Numbered from the stretch's first letter, positions 34,905 through 45,328 are shown. The stretch is 64,000 bases of DNA from Halobacteriovorax sp. GB3 (GCF_028649655.1 NZ_JAQSLN010000003.1:434001-498000), one strand, 5' to 3'. The notes: generated from the letters alone by a model not told the origin. A program made the numbers and translations.

Positions 34905-35753
34905 TTAAAAAAACATTCCAATAGTTACTTCAAGTGCTACATTAAATGCTGTGTAAGGATTATTCAAGACTGTATCATCTGTTTCAATTTGCTCTGAAAA
35001 AGTAATATAGCTAAAACCAAGCCCACCATCGAAGAAGTAATTCCCCTTCTTATAGCGATATCCCGCCAGAGCACTCGTATAGATGACAGTTTCACTCGTT
35101 TCAAAAGGAAGAATATTTAGCTCTTCTGTCGCCTCATAAGTAACCATTCCCATTCCAAGAACACCACTAACAAAGAAAGTACTCTCTTTTTGCCCATTAA
35201 AAGCATAGCTTCCTTTTAGACCGAGTGAATTATTTTTTAATACTACATCAGAACGACTAATGAGCTGACTTGAGAAGTTGAGCCCATAAGAGAATTTCTC
35301 GCGAAATGTTTTTCCGGCCTCTATAGAAAAAGTTCCCATCAAAGGGCCAGAGGTTCCAAGCTTACCAAAGTAATGTCCCTTTGAAGAAGATGAGCTCGAA
35401 GTGACTTTCTTTTGGCTTTTATTGGCAATATTTGTACTCGCTTTAGCAATTGTGCTCTTTGTCGAACGGACCTTCTTCGCCCCTCTCATAAAAACACTGT
35501 GTCCTTTTGCTAATTGGTAACCCTTTTTACGTCCAACAATCTGTGCAACACATTTTGTCTTCGCACACTTTGTAACTTTTGCTTTTGCAAAGAGACCATT
35601 TTGATCTTTAACAAAAATTACCGCTCCATTAGTCGCTTCAATAGAGTTGGTAAAAACCAGTTTCTTTCCTTTGAAAGCATCAACTTTCGTCGTATTTGCT
35701 TGAGCCTGCGCGATCGCAAAAACACTCAAAAGTAGTAAAGTTAATTTTTTCAT
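34905..35753 (-). CDS. Exported, probable outer-membrane barrel protein, 282 aa
   Basis: A signal peptide (MKKLTLLLLSVFAIAQAQA) precedes a small N-terminal domain ('GAVIFVKDQNGLFAKAKVTK' with two nearby cysteines, 'CAKTKCVAQIVG'). A Ser/Lys-rich linker follows, then about 150 residues of amphipathic strands with Gly turns ending in 'VALEVTIGMFF', whose final Phe is the usual barrel signature. The layout of small domain, linker and barrel recurs in the proteins at 42616 and 43695 in this window. Family not recognised. Confidence 0.65.
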   Translation of the reverse strand: MKKLTLLLLSVFAIAQAQANTTKVDAFKGKKLVFTNSIEATNGAVIFVKDQNGLFAKAKVTKCAKTKCVAQIVGRKKGYQLAKGHSVFMRGAKKVRSTKSTIAKASTNIANKSQKKVTSSSSSSKGHYFGKLGTSGPLMGTFSIEAGKTFREKFSYGLNFSSQLISRSDVVLKNNSLGLKGSYAFNGQKESTFFVSGVLGMGMVTYEATEELNILPFETSETVIYTSALAGYRYKKGNYFFDGGLGFSYITFSEQIETDDTVLNNPYTAFNVALEVTIGMFF

Positions 35754-35908
35754 ATTCCCTCACTTATGTTTTTTACTTCATCGTCAAATTGCCCACCGCT
35801 CAAAAATATTTTTTATCTAATAAATTAATCCCGGTAATAAGCTCCATCGCATTAGATTTTTTTTATATAAATGACCATAATTTTTGCCTTTTTTAACGCT
35901 TATCATTA

Positions 35909-35937
35909 TTGCCATGACCAAAAGGAAGCTCTACAAT
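35909..35937 (+). promoter_or_regulatory. Probable sigma-70 promoter for the M23 peptidase gene
   Basis: TTGCCA (35909-35914) and TACAAT (35932-35937) are exactly 17 bases apart and 29 bases before the GTG at 35966. The rest of the 212-base gap 35754-35965 is AT-rich and shows nothing else I can name. Confidence 0.5.
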
Positions 35938-35965
35938 TTATACCTGATAACCAAACACGGAGTTA

Positions 35966-37102
35966 GTGTTGGAACGTTACGTTACCATTATGTTTGTCCC
36001 AGAAAGAGACAAGGGAGTGCGCTCTTTTCGAATCCCAAAGATTCTCTTTCATGCATTTATATTTATGTCAGTCATTTTCACACTCTTTTCGGGAGTGTTG
36101 ATATACGATTACCTTAAAATCCTAAAGCAAGTTTATCAAAACAAACACCTAAGCTTAGAGAACCGACAATTAAAAGAGCAAATCCAGCTCTTTCACATGA
36201 AGCTCAATTCTCTCACAGGAGATATTGAAAGAATTAAGACGTTCGAAAATAAGCTTCGTATCATTACAGGTTTCCAAGAGGGCTCACACGGAAGTCCACT
36301 TGAAGCACCTAAGACGAATTCCTCGTCACCAAAAGATGTGAACGAGCGCGTACCAAATAGTATTGATGACTCACAGGATGGTGATCATAATCACGATCAC
36401 TCACAGTCAAATGCCAAAGAGATTCCCTCGGTTTTAAATATCTTTAATAACTTCAGGGAAATGAATAATGATTCAAAATTTCTTGAGCTAAAGGATCTCT
36501 ACGAGCAAAAGATCGCAACGAACTTTGGGCTCGTCACTGGGTATGCCTTCACTAAAGAGTGGAATGAGCTTACCAAACAAAGTTTCGCCCTTGCGCGTGA
36601 CTTTGCTGAATTCGATTACAAATACTCAAAAATCAAGTCGCATATTAAAGACCTTGAAGTAGACATTCACCAACTTGATCAATTTTTGCTTGATCGAGAA
36701 TCTTTTCTTAAGGCCACCCCCACCCTTCTACCGACAAAGGGATGGATCACTAGTTATTACGGCCCAAGAATGTCTCACTACTCAAAGAGAGTTAAGATGC
36801 ATGAGGGACTTGATGTTGGAGCCAATATTGGGACGCCGATTATCGCCCCCGCCGATGGAATCATCACATTTTCTGGCCAAAAACCAGGTTTCGGACACTA
36901 TGTTCAGATTGATCATGGATATGGAATCGAAACAGTTTTTGCCCATAATTCGAAAAACACTGTGAGAAAAGGAGACATCATCAAGCGGGGCCAGCTTATA
37001 GCTAAAGTTGGTAATTCAGGTCTTTCAACAGGTCCTCACCTTCACTATGAAGTGAGAGTAAATGGTACACCTGTTGACCCTCTATATTATATTTTAGATT
37101 AG
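35966..37102 (+). CDS. Membrane-anchored M23 family metallopeptidase with coiled coil
   Basis: The start is a GTG at 35966 or the TTG right after it; GGAG lies just upstream. Residues ~25-45 ('ILFHAFIFMSVIFTLFSGVL') anchor the protein in the inner membrane. A coiled coil follows ('LSLENRQLKEQIQLFHMKLN'), then a charged His/Asp-rich linker and further helical sequence. The C-terminal LytM/M23 domain contains 'MHEGLDVGANIGTPIIAPAD' (metal H and D) and 'GLSTGPHLHYEVRVNG' (H-x-H). M23 enzymes cut peptidoglycan cross-links; members with coiled coils act in division or cell-wall remodelling. secA follows 36 bases downstream and may share the transcript. Confidence 0.9.
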   Translation: MLERYVTIMFVPERDKGVRSFRIPKILFHAFIFMSVIFTLFSGVLIYDYLKILKQVYQNKHLSLENRQLKEQIQLFHMKLNSLTGDIERIKTFENKLRIITGFQEGSHGSPLEAPKTNSSSPKDVNERVPNSIDDSQDGDHNHDHSQSNAKEIPSVLNIFNNFREMNNDSKFLELKDLYEQKIATNFGLVTGYAFTKEWNELTKQSFALARDFAEFDYKYSKIKSHIKDLEVDIHQLDQFLLDRESFLKATPTLLPTKGWITSYYGPRMSHYSKRVKMHEGLDVGANIGTPIIAPADGIITFSGQKPGFGHYVQIDHGYGIETVFAHNSKNTVRKGDIIKRGQLIAKVGNSGLSTGPHLHYEVRVNGTPVDPLYYILD

Positions 37103-37138
37103 TAAGGATTATCTTTCTAACCGTTATAGGGAGTAAAA

Positions 37139-39697
37139 ATGTTAAACCCGCTTAAGGCCATTTTTGGCACAAAACATGATCGCGACATTAAAAAGATCAT
37201 GCCCGTTATTAATCAGATCAATGATCTTGAAGAGAAAATGAAGTCGATGAGTGATGAAGAGCTCAAGGCGCAAACTCCAAAGTTCAAAGAGATGATTAAA
37301 AATGGAGCTTCACTAGATTCTCTTCTAGTCGAAGCCTTTGCAACAGTAAGAGAGGCTTCTGTACGTGTTCTTGGAATGAGACACTACAATGTTCAGCTTG
37401 TAGGTGGAGTTGTTCTCTATCAAGGAAAAATTGCTGAAATGAAAACAGGTGAAGGGAAAACCCTAACGGCGACTCTTCCTCTATATCTTATCGCCCTTGA
37501 AGGAAAAGGTGCTCACATTATTACAGTTAACGATTACCTTGCTAGTCGTGATGCTGAGGAAATGGGAGTGCTCTTCAATTGGCTTGGTCTGAATGTTGGC
37601 TGTATTGTTGCTGATATGGAAGACGAAGCAAGAAAAGCGGCCTATAGAGCAGACATCACTTATGGGACAAATAATGAATTTGCCTTTGATTATCTAAGAG
37701 ATAATATGAAATTTTCTTTGGAAGATTACGTTCAAAGAGATTTCCGCTACTGTATTGTCGATGAGGTTGACTCTATTCTTATCGACGAAGCAAGAACTCC
37801 ACTTCTTATCTCTGGACCTAGCGAAGGAAACACTGATGCCTACGCTATGGCCAATACAGTAATACCTAAGCTTACAATAGAAAAGCACTTCACAATTGAT
37901 GAGAAATCTAAATCTGCTATTTTTACAGATGATGGAATCGTAAAAGTTCAAGAGATCATGGGAATTGAAAATCTATATGATATTAAAAACTCTGATCTTC
38001 TTCACCACCTAAACCAGGCCCTAAGAGCACACCATCTGTTTAAAAATGATATCGACTATGTCATTAAAGAAGGGCAAGTCATTATCGTTGATGAATTCAC
38101 AGGGCGCCTTAAAGATGGTTCGAGATGGTCAGATGGACTTCACCAGGCCATTGAAGCAAAAGAAGGCGTTGATGTTAAGTCTGAAAACCAGACTCTCGCC
38201 TCTATTACTTTCCAAAATTACTTCAAAATGTATTCAAGTCTTGCTGGTATGACTGGAACGGCTGATACAGAAGCAGAGGAATTTGGAAAGATCTACGAAC
38301 TTGATGTCGTTGTTATTCCTACAAATGAGCCTATCGCTCGTGTCGATGAAGCAGATGTCATCTACAAGTCAACTTCGGCCAAACACAAAGCGATCATCAA
38401 TCTTGTAAAAGAGCTTCACGCTAAAGGGCAACCTGTTCTCGTTGGAACAATTTCAATTGATTCATCAGTTCACTTGTCAGAAGAATTAGAAAAAGCTGGT
38501 ATCCCACACAATGTTCTCAATGCAAAACAACACGGAAAAGAAGCCGACATTATCAAGAATGCTGGGCAAAAAGGTGCTGTTACTATCGCAACGAACATGG
38601 CAGGTCGTGGAACAGATATCAAGTTAACTGAGGAAACAAAATCCCTTGGTGGACTCTATATTGTTGGTACAGAAAGACATGAGTCTCGTCGAATCGACAA
38701 CCAGCTAAGAGGTCGTTCAGGACGTCAGGGTGATCCAGGTCACTCGAAATTCTTCCTTTCTCTTGAAGATGATCTCATGAGAATCTTTGGTAGTGATAGA
38801 ATTTCAAAGGTTATGAGCACCCTTGGAATGGAAGAAGATGAGCCAATTGAGCATAAGATGATCTCTAATGCCATTGCAAAAGCACAAAAGAAAGTTGAAA
38901 CACATAACTTTGAAATTAGAAAGCACCTTCTCGAGTACGATAACGTCATGAACGAACAAAGACGTGTTATCTATCGTATCCGTCGTGAAATCCTCTCTGA
39001 CAATGACAATTTAGGTTTTGTAAAAGAGATGACAGAAGATGTGGCAAGCTTTCTTGTTGATATTCACAGACCAGACAAGAAAATCCCACTTGAGCAGTGG
39101 CCATGGGAAGAGCTTAAACAAGGTTTTAAAACAACATTCAACACAGACTATGAAATTGATGCTCTTGAGTGTTCTCAAAAATTTGATGGCGATCTCGATC
39201 ACTACTTCTCAGAGGTAGCAAAAGAGCTTCTTGATAAAAAATTCTCTCAATACGATGAAGAACAAATCAAGCTTGCACTAAGAGAAATTCTTCTTTCTAC
39301 ATTTGATAACCATTGGAAAGAGCACCTTCTTGCAATGGACCACATGAAGGAAGGGATCAATCTAAGGGCCTATGCTCAAAAAGACCCGCTGACAGAATAC
39401 AAGCGTGAGTCTTTCTCACTTTTTGAAAACGTAAGACAAGAGGTGAAGAAATCGGTTATCAGAAACATCTTCACAGTAAAACTTTATACTCAAGAAGAAA
39501 TTGAAGAGCTTAGAAGGCAACATGAAGAAGAGCTTGAAAAACAACTTGAAGCCTATAAAAGAGCACAAGAAGAAGCTGAGAGATTAGAAGAGGCCAAGAA
39601 AATGGCCCCTCTAACTCGTGGTAGAAACAAAGTTGGTCGAAATGACCCTTGCCCTTGTGGTTCAGGAAAGAAATTTAAACAGTGCCATGGCGCTTAA
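37139..39697 (+). CDS. secA: Protein translocase ATPase SecA
   Basis: The product has 852 residues with full SecA architecture: DEAD motor with '[17 protein letters not shown]' (Walker A) and '[20 protein letters not shown]' (Walker B), the preprotein cross-linking domain, and the second motor half with '[12 protein letters not shown]' and '[13 protein letters not shown]'. Then come the helical scaffold and wing domains ('[20 protein letters not shown]') and a C-terminal zinc motif '[18 protein letters not shown]', which binds SecB or ribosomes. It drives secreted proteins through SecYEG, apt in a genome with so many exported products. Strong ribosome-binding site GGGAG; a clear terminator follows. 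Confidence 0.98.
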   Translation: MLNPLKAIFGTKHDRDIKKIMPVINQINDLEEKMKSMSDEELKAQTPKFKEMIKNGASLDSLLVEAFATVREASVRVLGMRHYNVQLVGGVVLYQGKIAEMKTGEGKTLTATLPLYLIALEGKGAHIITVNDYLASRDAEEMGVLFNWLGLNVGCIVADMEDEARKAAYRADITYGTNNEFAFDYLRDNMKFSLEDYVQRDFRYCIVDEVDSILIDEARTPLLISGPSEGNTDAYAMANTVIPKLTIEKHFTIDEKSKSAIFTDDGIVKVQEIMGIENLYDIKNSDLLHHLNQALRAHHLFKNDIDYVIKEGQVIIVDEFTGRLKDGSRWSDGLHQAIEAKEGVDVKSENQTLASITFQNYFKMYSSLAGMTGTADTEAEEFGKIYELDVVVIPTNEPIARVDEADVIYKSTSAKHKAIINLVKELHAKGQPVLVGTISIDSSVHLSEELEKAGIPHNVLNAKQHGKEADIIKNAGQKGAVTIATNMAGRGTDIKLTEETKSLGGLYIVGTERHESRRIDNQLRGRSGRQGDPGHSKFFLSLEDDLMRIFGSDRISKVMSTLGMEEDEPIEHKMISNAIAKAQKKVETHNFEIRKHLLEYDNVMNEQRRVIYRIRREILSDNDNLGFVKEMTEDVASFLVDIHRPDKKIPLEQWPWEELKQGFKTTFNTDYEIDALECSQKFDGDLDHYFSEVAKELLDKKFSQYDEEQIKLALREILLSTFDNHWKEHLLAMDHMKEGINLRAYAQKDPLTEYKRESFSLFENVRQEVKKSVIRNIFTVKLYTQEEIEELRRQHEEELEKQLEAYKRAQEEAERLEEAKKMAPLTRGRNKVGRNDPCPCGSGKKFKQCHGA

Positions 39698-39704
39698 AAA
39701 AATT

Positions 39705-39733
39705 AGGGGAGCTCATAGCTCCCCTTTCTTTTC
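39705..39733 (+). terminator. Rho-independent terminator after secA
   Basis: AGGGGAGCT-CAT-AGCTCCCCT is a perfect nine-base-pair stem followed by a T-rich tail, eight bases past the secA stop. Confidence 0.85.
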
Positions 39734-39779
39734 TCTGCTATAATAATAGCTACCAACGAACCTATAGGAAGTAGAGATT

Positions 39780-41234
39780 ATGTCTGAGGATAAGACAAAG
39801 CCAGATTTAACACGAATAGAAGATCTTTCTGAATTTTTGCACCAAGATGATCCTGAAACCGATGCCCTACTCGAGGGCCGAGACGATCAACAAGACGAAA
39901 ATAATGCCATCGCAACTGGAGAAGACCTCTCCTCTATTGACTCTCTCGATGACGATCAAGATGGGGCCGAAGAAGAAATCTTCGCGCTCGGTGATGAAGA
40001 TTCCTTTAACGACGATCAAGAAACACAATCCGACTTTCAAATGCCAGAACTTCCACAAGAGAATGATATGGAAGATGAAGTAGATGAAGAAGAATTTCAA
40101 ACAGACTTTCAAAGTGATTCTTCCCTAGAAGAAGATAGTGGTTTTGAATCTAACTTTGATGACGGCTTCGAAACAAGTTTTGAAGACAATCAAGATGATG
40201 AGACAGAAGATGCCTTTGAAGAGGATGATCAACTAGAAAGTTTCGACCAAGAAGAAACTCTTAACTTTGATCAAGACGGCGAGAGTATTGAAAATGAAGA
40301 TGACTCTTATGAATTTGATGAAGGTCTTGAAGAGGAGCAAGAAGACGATCAAGAAGACGAGCAAGAAGAGTCACTTGCTTTTGAACAAAGTAGTGATAAT
40401 GAAAGTCCCTCTGAAGAAGATTATAATATTCAAGAGAGTGCTAGCGAACAAATCCAGCAAGAGGCACCGGCCCAAAAAGAACGAGAAAACTTCGAAGATT
40501 TAAGGCGCTTTAGTGAAAACATAACTTATGGAAACGTCGCCCAAGGAGGAAATCCTCCTTTTAGTATTGTTCTCAAAAAAATAAAATACCTTGAAGATGG
40601 TGAGCAGATCATTGAGATTCTCGAAGAGCACGGTCTTGTCAACACATCTAATAAAGCAGTTATGCAGCAAAGTATTCAGCATGGAACTCTCCTTCTCTCT
40701 CAACTAAGCGAATACGCAGCGATCTATCTTTGCCATAAACTTCGCCGATTTGACTTAGAAATTTTAATGGGACTTTCTGAGGAGATTCGCCCTTCTAAAT
40801 CATATGAAAATGAAGAAAAGGGACTTATTGCCAAAACCAACCTCAATCAGAACAAAAACATTTTTCAAGAATTTGAAGAAAAAGAAATTGCACCAAAAGA
40901 TATTCTTGTAACTCTTGCACCTCAACTTGAGAATATGCAAATTGTTCGTTACATAGATATTGTTACGTCTCATAAGATCGTATCAGAACATGACTTACGT
41001 CGAAATCAAAATGAAGACGATCAAATGGAAAAATTTGAACTAGACCAGAGTGAAGTTTTTGACCAATTAAAGGAACAGCTTCGCCTCAAGGCCCATGCTC
41101 TTAAGGCCAACGCTTTGATTGGACTTAACTATCAAACACTTCGTCTGAGCGAAGGAGAGCAAAGTGAATTTAAAATCACATGCTCGGCCAATGCTGTATG
41201 GATTATGGACCGCCCGGGGAGCGGAGTTTACTAA
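39780..41234 (+). CDS. Very acidic protein with C-terminal YbjQ-like domain
   Basis: Residues ~1-225 are extremely rich in Asp, Glu and Gln with repeated D-D-Q and E-E-D blocks and no predicted fold. A middle part ('GEQIIEILEEHGLVN', 'LLLSQLSEYAAIYLCHKL') is helical. The last ~110 residues resemble the YbjQ/UPF0145 family: 'ILVTLAPQLENMQIVRYIDI', then 'LRLKAHALKANALIGLNYQT' and a final strand, following the family's A-x-x-L-G-A-N-A-V-I-G pattern. YbjQ proteins form pentamers of unknown function. The acidic half may bind cations or basic proteins, as inference. The stop overlaps the glpD start by one base. Confidence 0.65.
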   Translation: MSEDKTKPDLTRIEDLSEFLHQDDPETDALLEGRDDQQDENNAIATGEDLSSIDSLDDDQDGAEEEIFALGDEDSFNDDQETQSDFQMPELPQENDMEDEVDEEEFQTDFQSDSSLEEDSGFESNFDDGFETSFEDNQDDETEDAFEEDDQLESFDQEETLNFDQDGESIENEDDSYEFDEGLEEEQEDDQEDEQEESLAFEQSSDNESPSEEDYNIQESASEQIQQEAPAQKERENFEDLRRFSENITYGNVAQGGNPPFSIVLKKIKYLEDGEQIIEILEEHGLVNTSNKAVMQQSIQHGTLLLSQLSEYAAIYLCHKLRRFDLEILMGLSEEIRPSKSYENEEKGLIAKTNLNQNKNIFQEFEEKEIAPKDILVTLAPQLENMQIVRYIDIVTSHKIVSEHDLRRNQNEDDQMEKFELDQSEVFDQLKEQLRLKAHALKANALIGLNYQTLRLSEGEQSEFKITCSANAVWIMDRPGSGVY

Positions 41235-42628
41235 TGAAAAAAACATTTTTAGAAGCACCTCTACATTTTAATACTATCGTCATTGGCGGAGGAATTGTTG
41301 GTGCAGGTGTTTTTAGAGATCTTAGTTTACAAGGACAAGATGTTCTTCTCATTGATAAGAATGACTTTTCGTCCCAGACATCGATGTCTTCATCAAAGAT
41401 GTTACACGGTGGGATTCGATACTTAGAGAATATGGACTTCGCACTCGTGTGGGAAGCTCTGCATGAGAAAAACCTATGGCTTAAGCTGGCCCCCCACTTA
41501 TGTTATGAAAAAAAATTTTACTTACCAATCTACAAAGACTCGCTAAGACCAAAATGGATGTTAAGAGTTGGCCTCTTTCTTTATGACTTACTTTCAAGTT
41601 TTCAAAACTCTCCCCACTCAATGGCCAACACAAAAGAAACTATTGAGCACTTTAAAACAATTAAAGGAGATGGATTACAAGGAAGTGGTATTTACTTCGA
41701 TGCCATAGTCGATGATGCCAAGTTAACTCTAGAAGTAATCTATGATGGTTTAGAAGAAAGTGGTTCAATGGCCCTTAACTATACAGAATATGTTAAGCAC
41801 GAACACTTATCAGAAAATGAAATTCGCGTAACTCTTAAAGATGTAGAAACGAACGAAGAAAGAGAGTTCTTTTGCGAAGATATCGTTTTCGCAACAGGTC
41901 CTTTCACAGACAAAGTCTTAAAAGGAAACCACAATATCAACTGGCAAGATCATCTCCTCCCTTCAAAAGGTTCTCACCTATGGATTAAAAAGGAAGATCT
42001 CAATATTAATGATGCAATCGTTCTCACTCCAAATGATGGCCGAGTCATCTTTGTTATTCCACAAAAAAATATGGTTCTTGTTGGAACGACAGAAGTATCG
42101 ATTCAAGATGTCGCCTTTAATCAAAAGGCCGATCAATCTGAAGTAGATTACTTAATAGAAAACCTTAATCAGTATTTCCCTCATGCGAAAGTGACAAGAG
42201 ATTCAATTATTTCTAGTTTCTCTGGGATACGCCCACTTGTAAAAGAAGACAGCTCAACAGATAGAGCAAAAACAGCAAGAGATCATAAGTACTTTCAACC
42301 TCGCTCAAATATGCACATCATCATTGGTGGAAAGTATACAACTTTTAGAATCATGGCCCAAGATGTTAGCCGAATCATTTGCACAAGACATCACAGACTC
42401 TATGACGAAGGAAAAACACTCAGTCCACTTCGAGTAAAAAGTACCGTTCTTCCCTTTTCATTATTAGAGGAAATTACTAATGATCAGATCGATCAAATTA
42501 TTCAAAAAGAACACGTTAAATCAGTTGAAGATGTCATTGAAAGAAGAATCAATAATCCTTTCATTCAAATAACAGACGAACAAAAAGAGTATATCAAAAC
42601 TAAGATTAAGGCCTATCACCAACGATAG
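41234..42628 (+). CDS. glpD: FAD-dependent glycerol-3-phosphate dehydrogenase
   Basis: The ATG at 41234 overlaps the previous stop (TAATG) and has GGAG nine bases upstream. The product has 464 residues: the FAD dinucleotide site 'IVIGGGIVGAGVFRDLSLQG', the GlpD signature 'FSSQTSMSSSKMLHGGIRYL', and 'HIIIGGKYTTFRIMAQDVSR' near the C-terminal end. It is shorter than Escherichia coli GlpD (~500) because the C-terminal cap is reduced. The peripheral membrane enzyme oxidises glycerol-3-phosphate to dihydroxyacetone phosphate and feeds electrons to quinone. The convergent barrel-protein gene overlaps its 3' end by 13 bases. Confidence 0.93.
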   Translation: MKKTFLEAPLHFNTIVIGGGIVGAGVFRDLSLQGQDVLLIDKNDFSSQTSMSSSKMLHGGIRYLENMDFALVWEALHEKNLWLKLAPHLCYEKKFYLPIYKDSLRPKWMLRVGLFLYDLLSSFQNSPHSMANTKETIEHFKTIKGDGLQGSGIYFDAIVDDAKLTLEVIYDGLEESGSMALNYTEYVKHEHLSENEIRVTLKDVETNEEREFFCEDIVFATGPFTDKVLKGNHNINWQDHLLPSKGSHLWIKKEDLNINDAIVLTPNDGRVIFVIPQKNMVLVGTTEVSIQDVAFNQKADQSEVDYLIENLNQYFPHAKVTRDSIISSFSGIRPLVKEDSSTDRAKTARDHKYFQPRSNMHIIIGGKYTTFRIMAQDVSRIICTRHHRLYDEGKTLSPLRVKSTVLPFSLLEEITNDQIDQIIQKEHVKSVEDVIERRINNPFIQITDEQKEYIKTKIKAYHQR

Positions 42629-43683
42629 GCCAAACCAACACGAACTCTCGGTCCACTAACAGTCAAAACACTAGTATCTCCCTCATCAGTATCAAAAGAT
42701 GTAGATGATTGAATATAGTCGACAAGACCAATGGCACTGAAATTATTTGAAAGCAGATAGCGTGTCCCAACTCCAAAAGAGAGAAACTGACTAGATCCAG
42801 TTAAGTCGTTATTAACAGAGTCGGGTACAGAAGAGCCCTCTGCAGCTTCAACGGTGTAACTTGCACTTCCAAGAGCAAATGAGCTTGTGGCATAGAAAAC
42901 AACTTTTTGAACTTCATGAGGTAAATTATAAAAATAATAACTCACACCTGCACCAAACTCAGTCCAATCAACAGTCGTCTCTAACTCACCACCAGAAGTT
43001 GAAGATCTCTTCGTAGCAAATCCGTAAACTGACATATTTTTTAAAAAGCTAGTAGATGTTGGAAAGAATTTCTCTATCCCTGCGGAGAAATCAAGAGAGC
43101 TTGCACTTGTTGTTGTCGTTGCGGTTCCATCATCAAAGTCACCACTCAAACTTGTAAAATTTAAAAGTCCAAAAACCTCTAGGGAACGATCCGACGTTTT
43201 CGAAAATGTATTTGTTTTAGAAGGACCCTCGGCCAAGGATTTTAGCTCATCCATATCATCGCTCGAAAGATTTTCTGCCTGCGCTTTTTCATCCATCACC
43301 ATTTTTACGCGATCAGAACCGCGAGTTGTTTTAACTTCAACCAAGCTCTTTGATGGATCTTCAGTAATTTTCACTTCGCTTGCAATTTTAAGATTCATCA
43401 CTTTATTCTTTTCAATTTCTTCATCGTTAACTAAGCGATAAAATGACCAAACAGATCGACTTGGTGAAGCTTTCACAACAACACCCCTAGCAACAACTCC
43501 AGTTGTTAGAAAGAATTTGGCATGATCTCCAACAACCAGTCCATCTTCTAGACCACGATTAATAAGAGCTGTTTTCTTCGTTGAAGATAATTCTAAAATC
43601 CTCAATGTTAACTTCTCATCAATTTCGAGACCTAATGTTTGCACAGACAAGACGGCCATGATCAAAAGTAAACGTAAGCGCAT
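42616..43683 (-). CDS. Exported protein: small N-terminal domain plus outer-membrane barrel
   Basis: A signal peptide (MRLRLLLIMAVLSVQTLG) is followed by a ~75-residue domain ('ALINRGLEDGLVVGDHAKFF', 'VVARGVVVKASPSRSVWSFY'), a charged linker and a C-terminal ~180-residue region of alternating strands ending in 'GPRVRVGLAYRW', a typical barrel end. The upstream gene in the same operon encodes a longer protein with the same plan and a similar first domain, so the two look like paralogues. The first domain recalls short beta-barrel folds, but I cannot name it. Confidence 0.65.
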   Translation of the reverse strand: MRLRLLLIMAVLSVQTLGLEIDEKLTLRILELSSTKKTALINRGLEDGLVVGDHAKFFLTTGVVARGVVVKASPSRSVWSFYRLVNDEEIEKNKVMNLKIASEVKITEDPSKSLVEVKTTRGSDRVKMVMDEKAQAENLSSDDMDELKSLAEGPSKTNTFSKTSDRSLEVFGLLNFTSLSGDFDDGTATTTTSASSLDFSAGIEKFFPTSTSFLKNMSVYGFATKRSSTSGGELETTVDWTEFGAGVSYYFYNLPHEVQKVVFYATSSFALGSASYTVEAAEGSSVPDSVNNDLTGSSQFLSFGVGTRYLLSNNFSAIGLVDYIQSSTSFDTDEGDTSVLTVSGPRVRVGLAYRW

Positions 43684-43694
43684 AAAAATTACTC

Positions 43695-45239
43695 CTAAAA
43701 ATAAACACTCAATGAAAGGTTCAATTTTATATCATTCAAAGTTTTAGATGTTTCTATTTCGTCGGCCGCTGTTTCAACAGCAGTCCACTTTGTCGTTTCA
43801 CTAACAAGTCGCACATTAAGTCCAACCCCTGTAGGATTATCAATTTCATAACTTCTTGGCTCATCAAAGCGATACTTCAGACCAATCCAAAGAGCCGGCA
43901 AGACGACTTGCTGATAGGTGTAATCCTGAGAGAGATCAATTGAAGTGACATCAGCACTTCCTCTTTTTACACCCCCACCAAGATAGCCAATTACTTTATT
44001 TAATTTCGCAGGAGACTGAAGAAAGTAATAATTGATCCCTCCAAAGAAGTTTCCATAGGTAAATCTTCCATTGATACCACCTAGATCAATATTTGAAACA
44101 CCTCTTTCTAAACCAAATTCCAGCGACCAACGAAAATGATCTGGAGAAACACGAATCAAGTGATATTCATAAGCAAGACCAACTGTGTAGCCATTTCCTT
44201 GGTGATTTGGGTCTTCAGCATTTGCATGAGACACTAGGGATGATGAAAGACTAATATCGACTTCATGTGAGATTTTTTCATTAAGAGCTAAATCCTGCAT
44301 CCTTTTTTCTTTAGCTGCTCCGGTCTTAATGAGATAATTTCTAATTTCTCTATCATTGAGACCAGCACTCCAAAGGGCACCTTCTTTTTTAACTTTAGCA
44401 ACAAACTTTGGATCGATTTTATTTTTGGCCTTCGACTTTTCCTTGTATCCTCTAAAAACATTCACAAAGCTATCTTTCAAAATCTGCCCTTTATCAAGAT
44501 CACGTTCATGTTCAAAATAGAGCTGATTAATCCCCTTTTCCAAGGAATTCGTTTTATCGATTCTATTTTGACTCAAAGACTTTGAAATAATTTCATCGAC
44601 ACCTTTTCTTACCCCTAATGCTTCACTTTGAAATGATTCACTTGGAACAACTCTACGATCAATCATTGAATCAGAAAGCATAACCTTTCCAAATGACTTG
44701 AGCTTCTTTCTTTTAACTGCACTAATATGAGCGCTTTCTTTGGCCTCTTTGGGAATGAGGTTTTTTTCAGAATAATACTCGTTCGAATGGGCCAAAAGCT
44801 CTTTTCTCATACCATGAGTATCTTCATAATCGATATCTTCACGATCGAGACGACTGTCCTCTAGTCGAGTATGACTTCTAACTTCTAGAGTGGCCCTTCC
44901 CTGAACAAGAAAATCATCTTTTTCAATCGTTACTGAGTTATTTGCCCTGAGGGGAATTCGCTTATTTCTCTCAATAAAAACCCAATAAGATTTATTTTCC
45001 TCAGACCTAACGAGCTCGGCCCTACCAATGAGAAAGATTTTTGGTTTATCTAAAGATCCGATTTGAATTGAAATATTGGCTAAATCTTGGGCCTTCAAAC
45101 CATAAAAGCTCCCTTTATCGAGGATAAAGCTCTTACCACTAGCGCTAATTGTAACAACTTTAGCTCGCACCGCAGTATCTGAGGCGAAGCTAATCGAGCT
45201 AAAAAGCTGAACAATTGTAAATATCAAGAGTAATTTCAT
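43695..45239 (-). CDS. Exported protein: small N-terminal domain, long linker, outer-membrane barrel
   Basis: The signal peptide is MKLLLIFTIVQLFSSISFA. The following domain ('GKSFILDKGSFYGLKAQDLA', 'FLIGRAELVRSEENKSYWVF') resembles that of the downstream gene: a residue block on Gly spacing, then a charged strand containing 'SYW', matching 'SVW'. Residues ~120-330 form a long charged, partly helical linker. The last ~180 residues are barrel-like ('HEVDISLSSSLVSHANAED', 'NLSLSVYF' at the end). It is first in a two-gene operon with an 11-base gap. Function unknown; an outer-membrane structural or surface role is plausible. Confidence 0.65.
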   Translation of the reverse strand: MKLLLIFTIVQLFSSISFASDTAVRAKVVTISASGKSFILDKGSFYGLKAQDLANISIQIGSLDKPKIFLIGRAELVRSEENKSYWVFIERNKRIPLRANNSVTIEKDDFLVQGRATLEVRSHTRLEDSRLDREDIDYEDTHGMRKELLAHSNEYYSEKNLIPKEAKESAHISAVKRKKLKSFGKVMLSDSMIDRRVVPSESFQSEALGVRKGVDEIISKSLSQNRIDKTNSLEKGINQLYFEHERDLDKGQILKDSFVNVFRGYKEKSKAKNKIDPKFVAKVKKEGALWSAGLNDREIRNYLIKTGAAKEKRMQDLALNEKISHEVDISLSSSLVSHANAEDPNHQGNGYTVGLAYEYHLIRVSPDHFRWSLEFGLERGVSNIDLGGINGRFTYGNFFGGINYYFLQSPAKLNKVIGYLGGGVKRGSADVTSIDLSQDYTYQQVVLPALWIGLKYRFDEPRSYEIDNPTGVGLNVRLVSETTKWTAVETAADEIETSKTLNDIKLNLSLSVYF

Positions 45240-45328
45240 CGCCTTCCCTAGCGAAAATCAATACATAACTTTCTTTTTATTCTACCACAATGGGTGGATT
45301 TGAAAAGGAGAGCGGAAAGATATGACAT

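Noticed and set aside
35884-36117. Plus-strand frame before the M23 peptidase gene
   Set aside because: It overlaps the promoter and the first part of the peptidase gene in another frame and has no ribosome-binding site.
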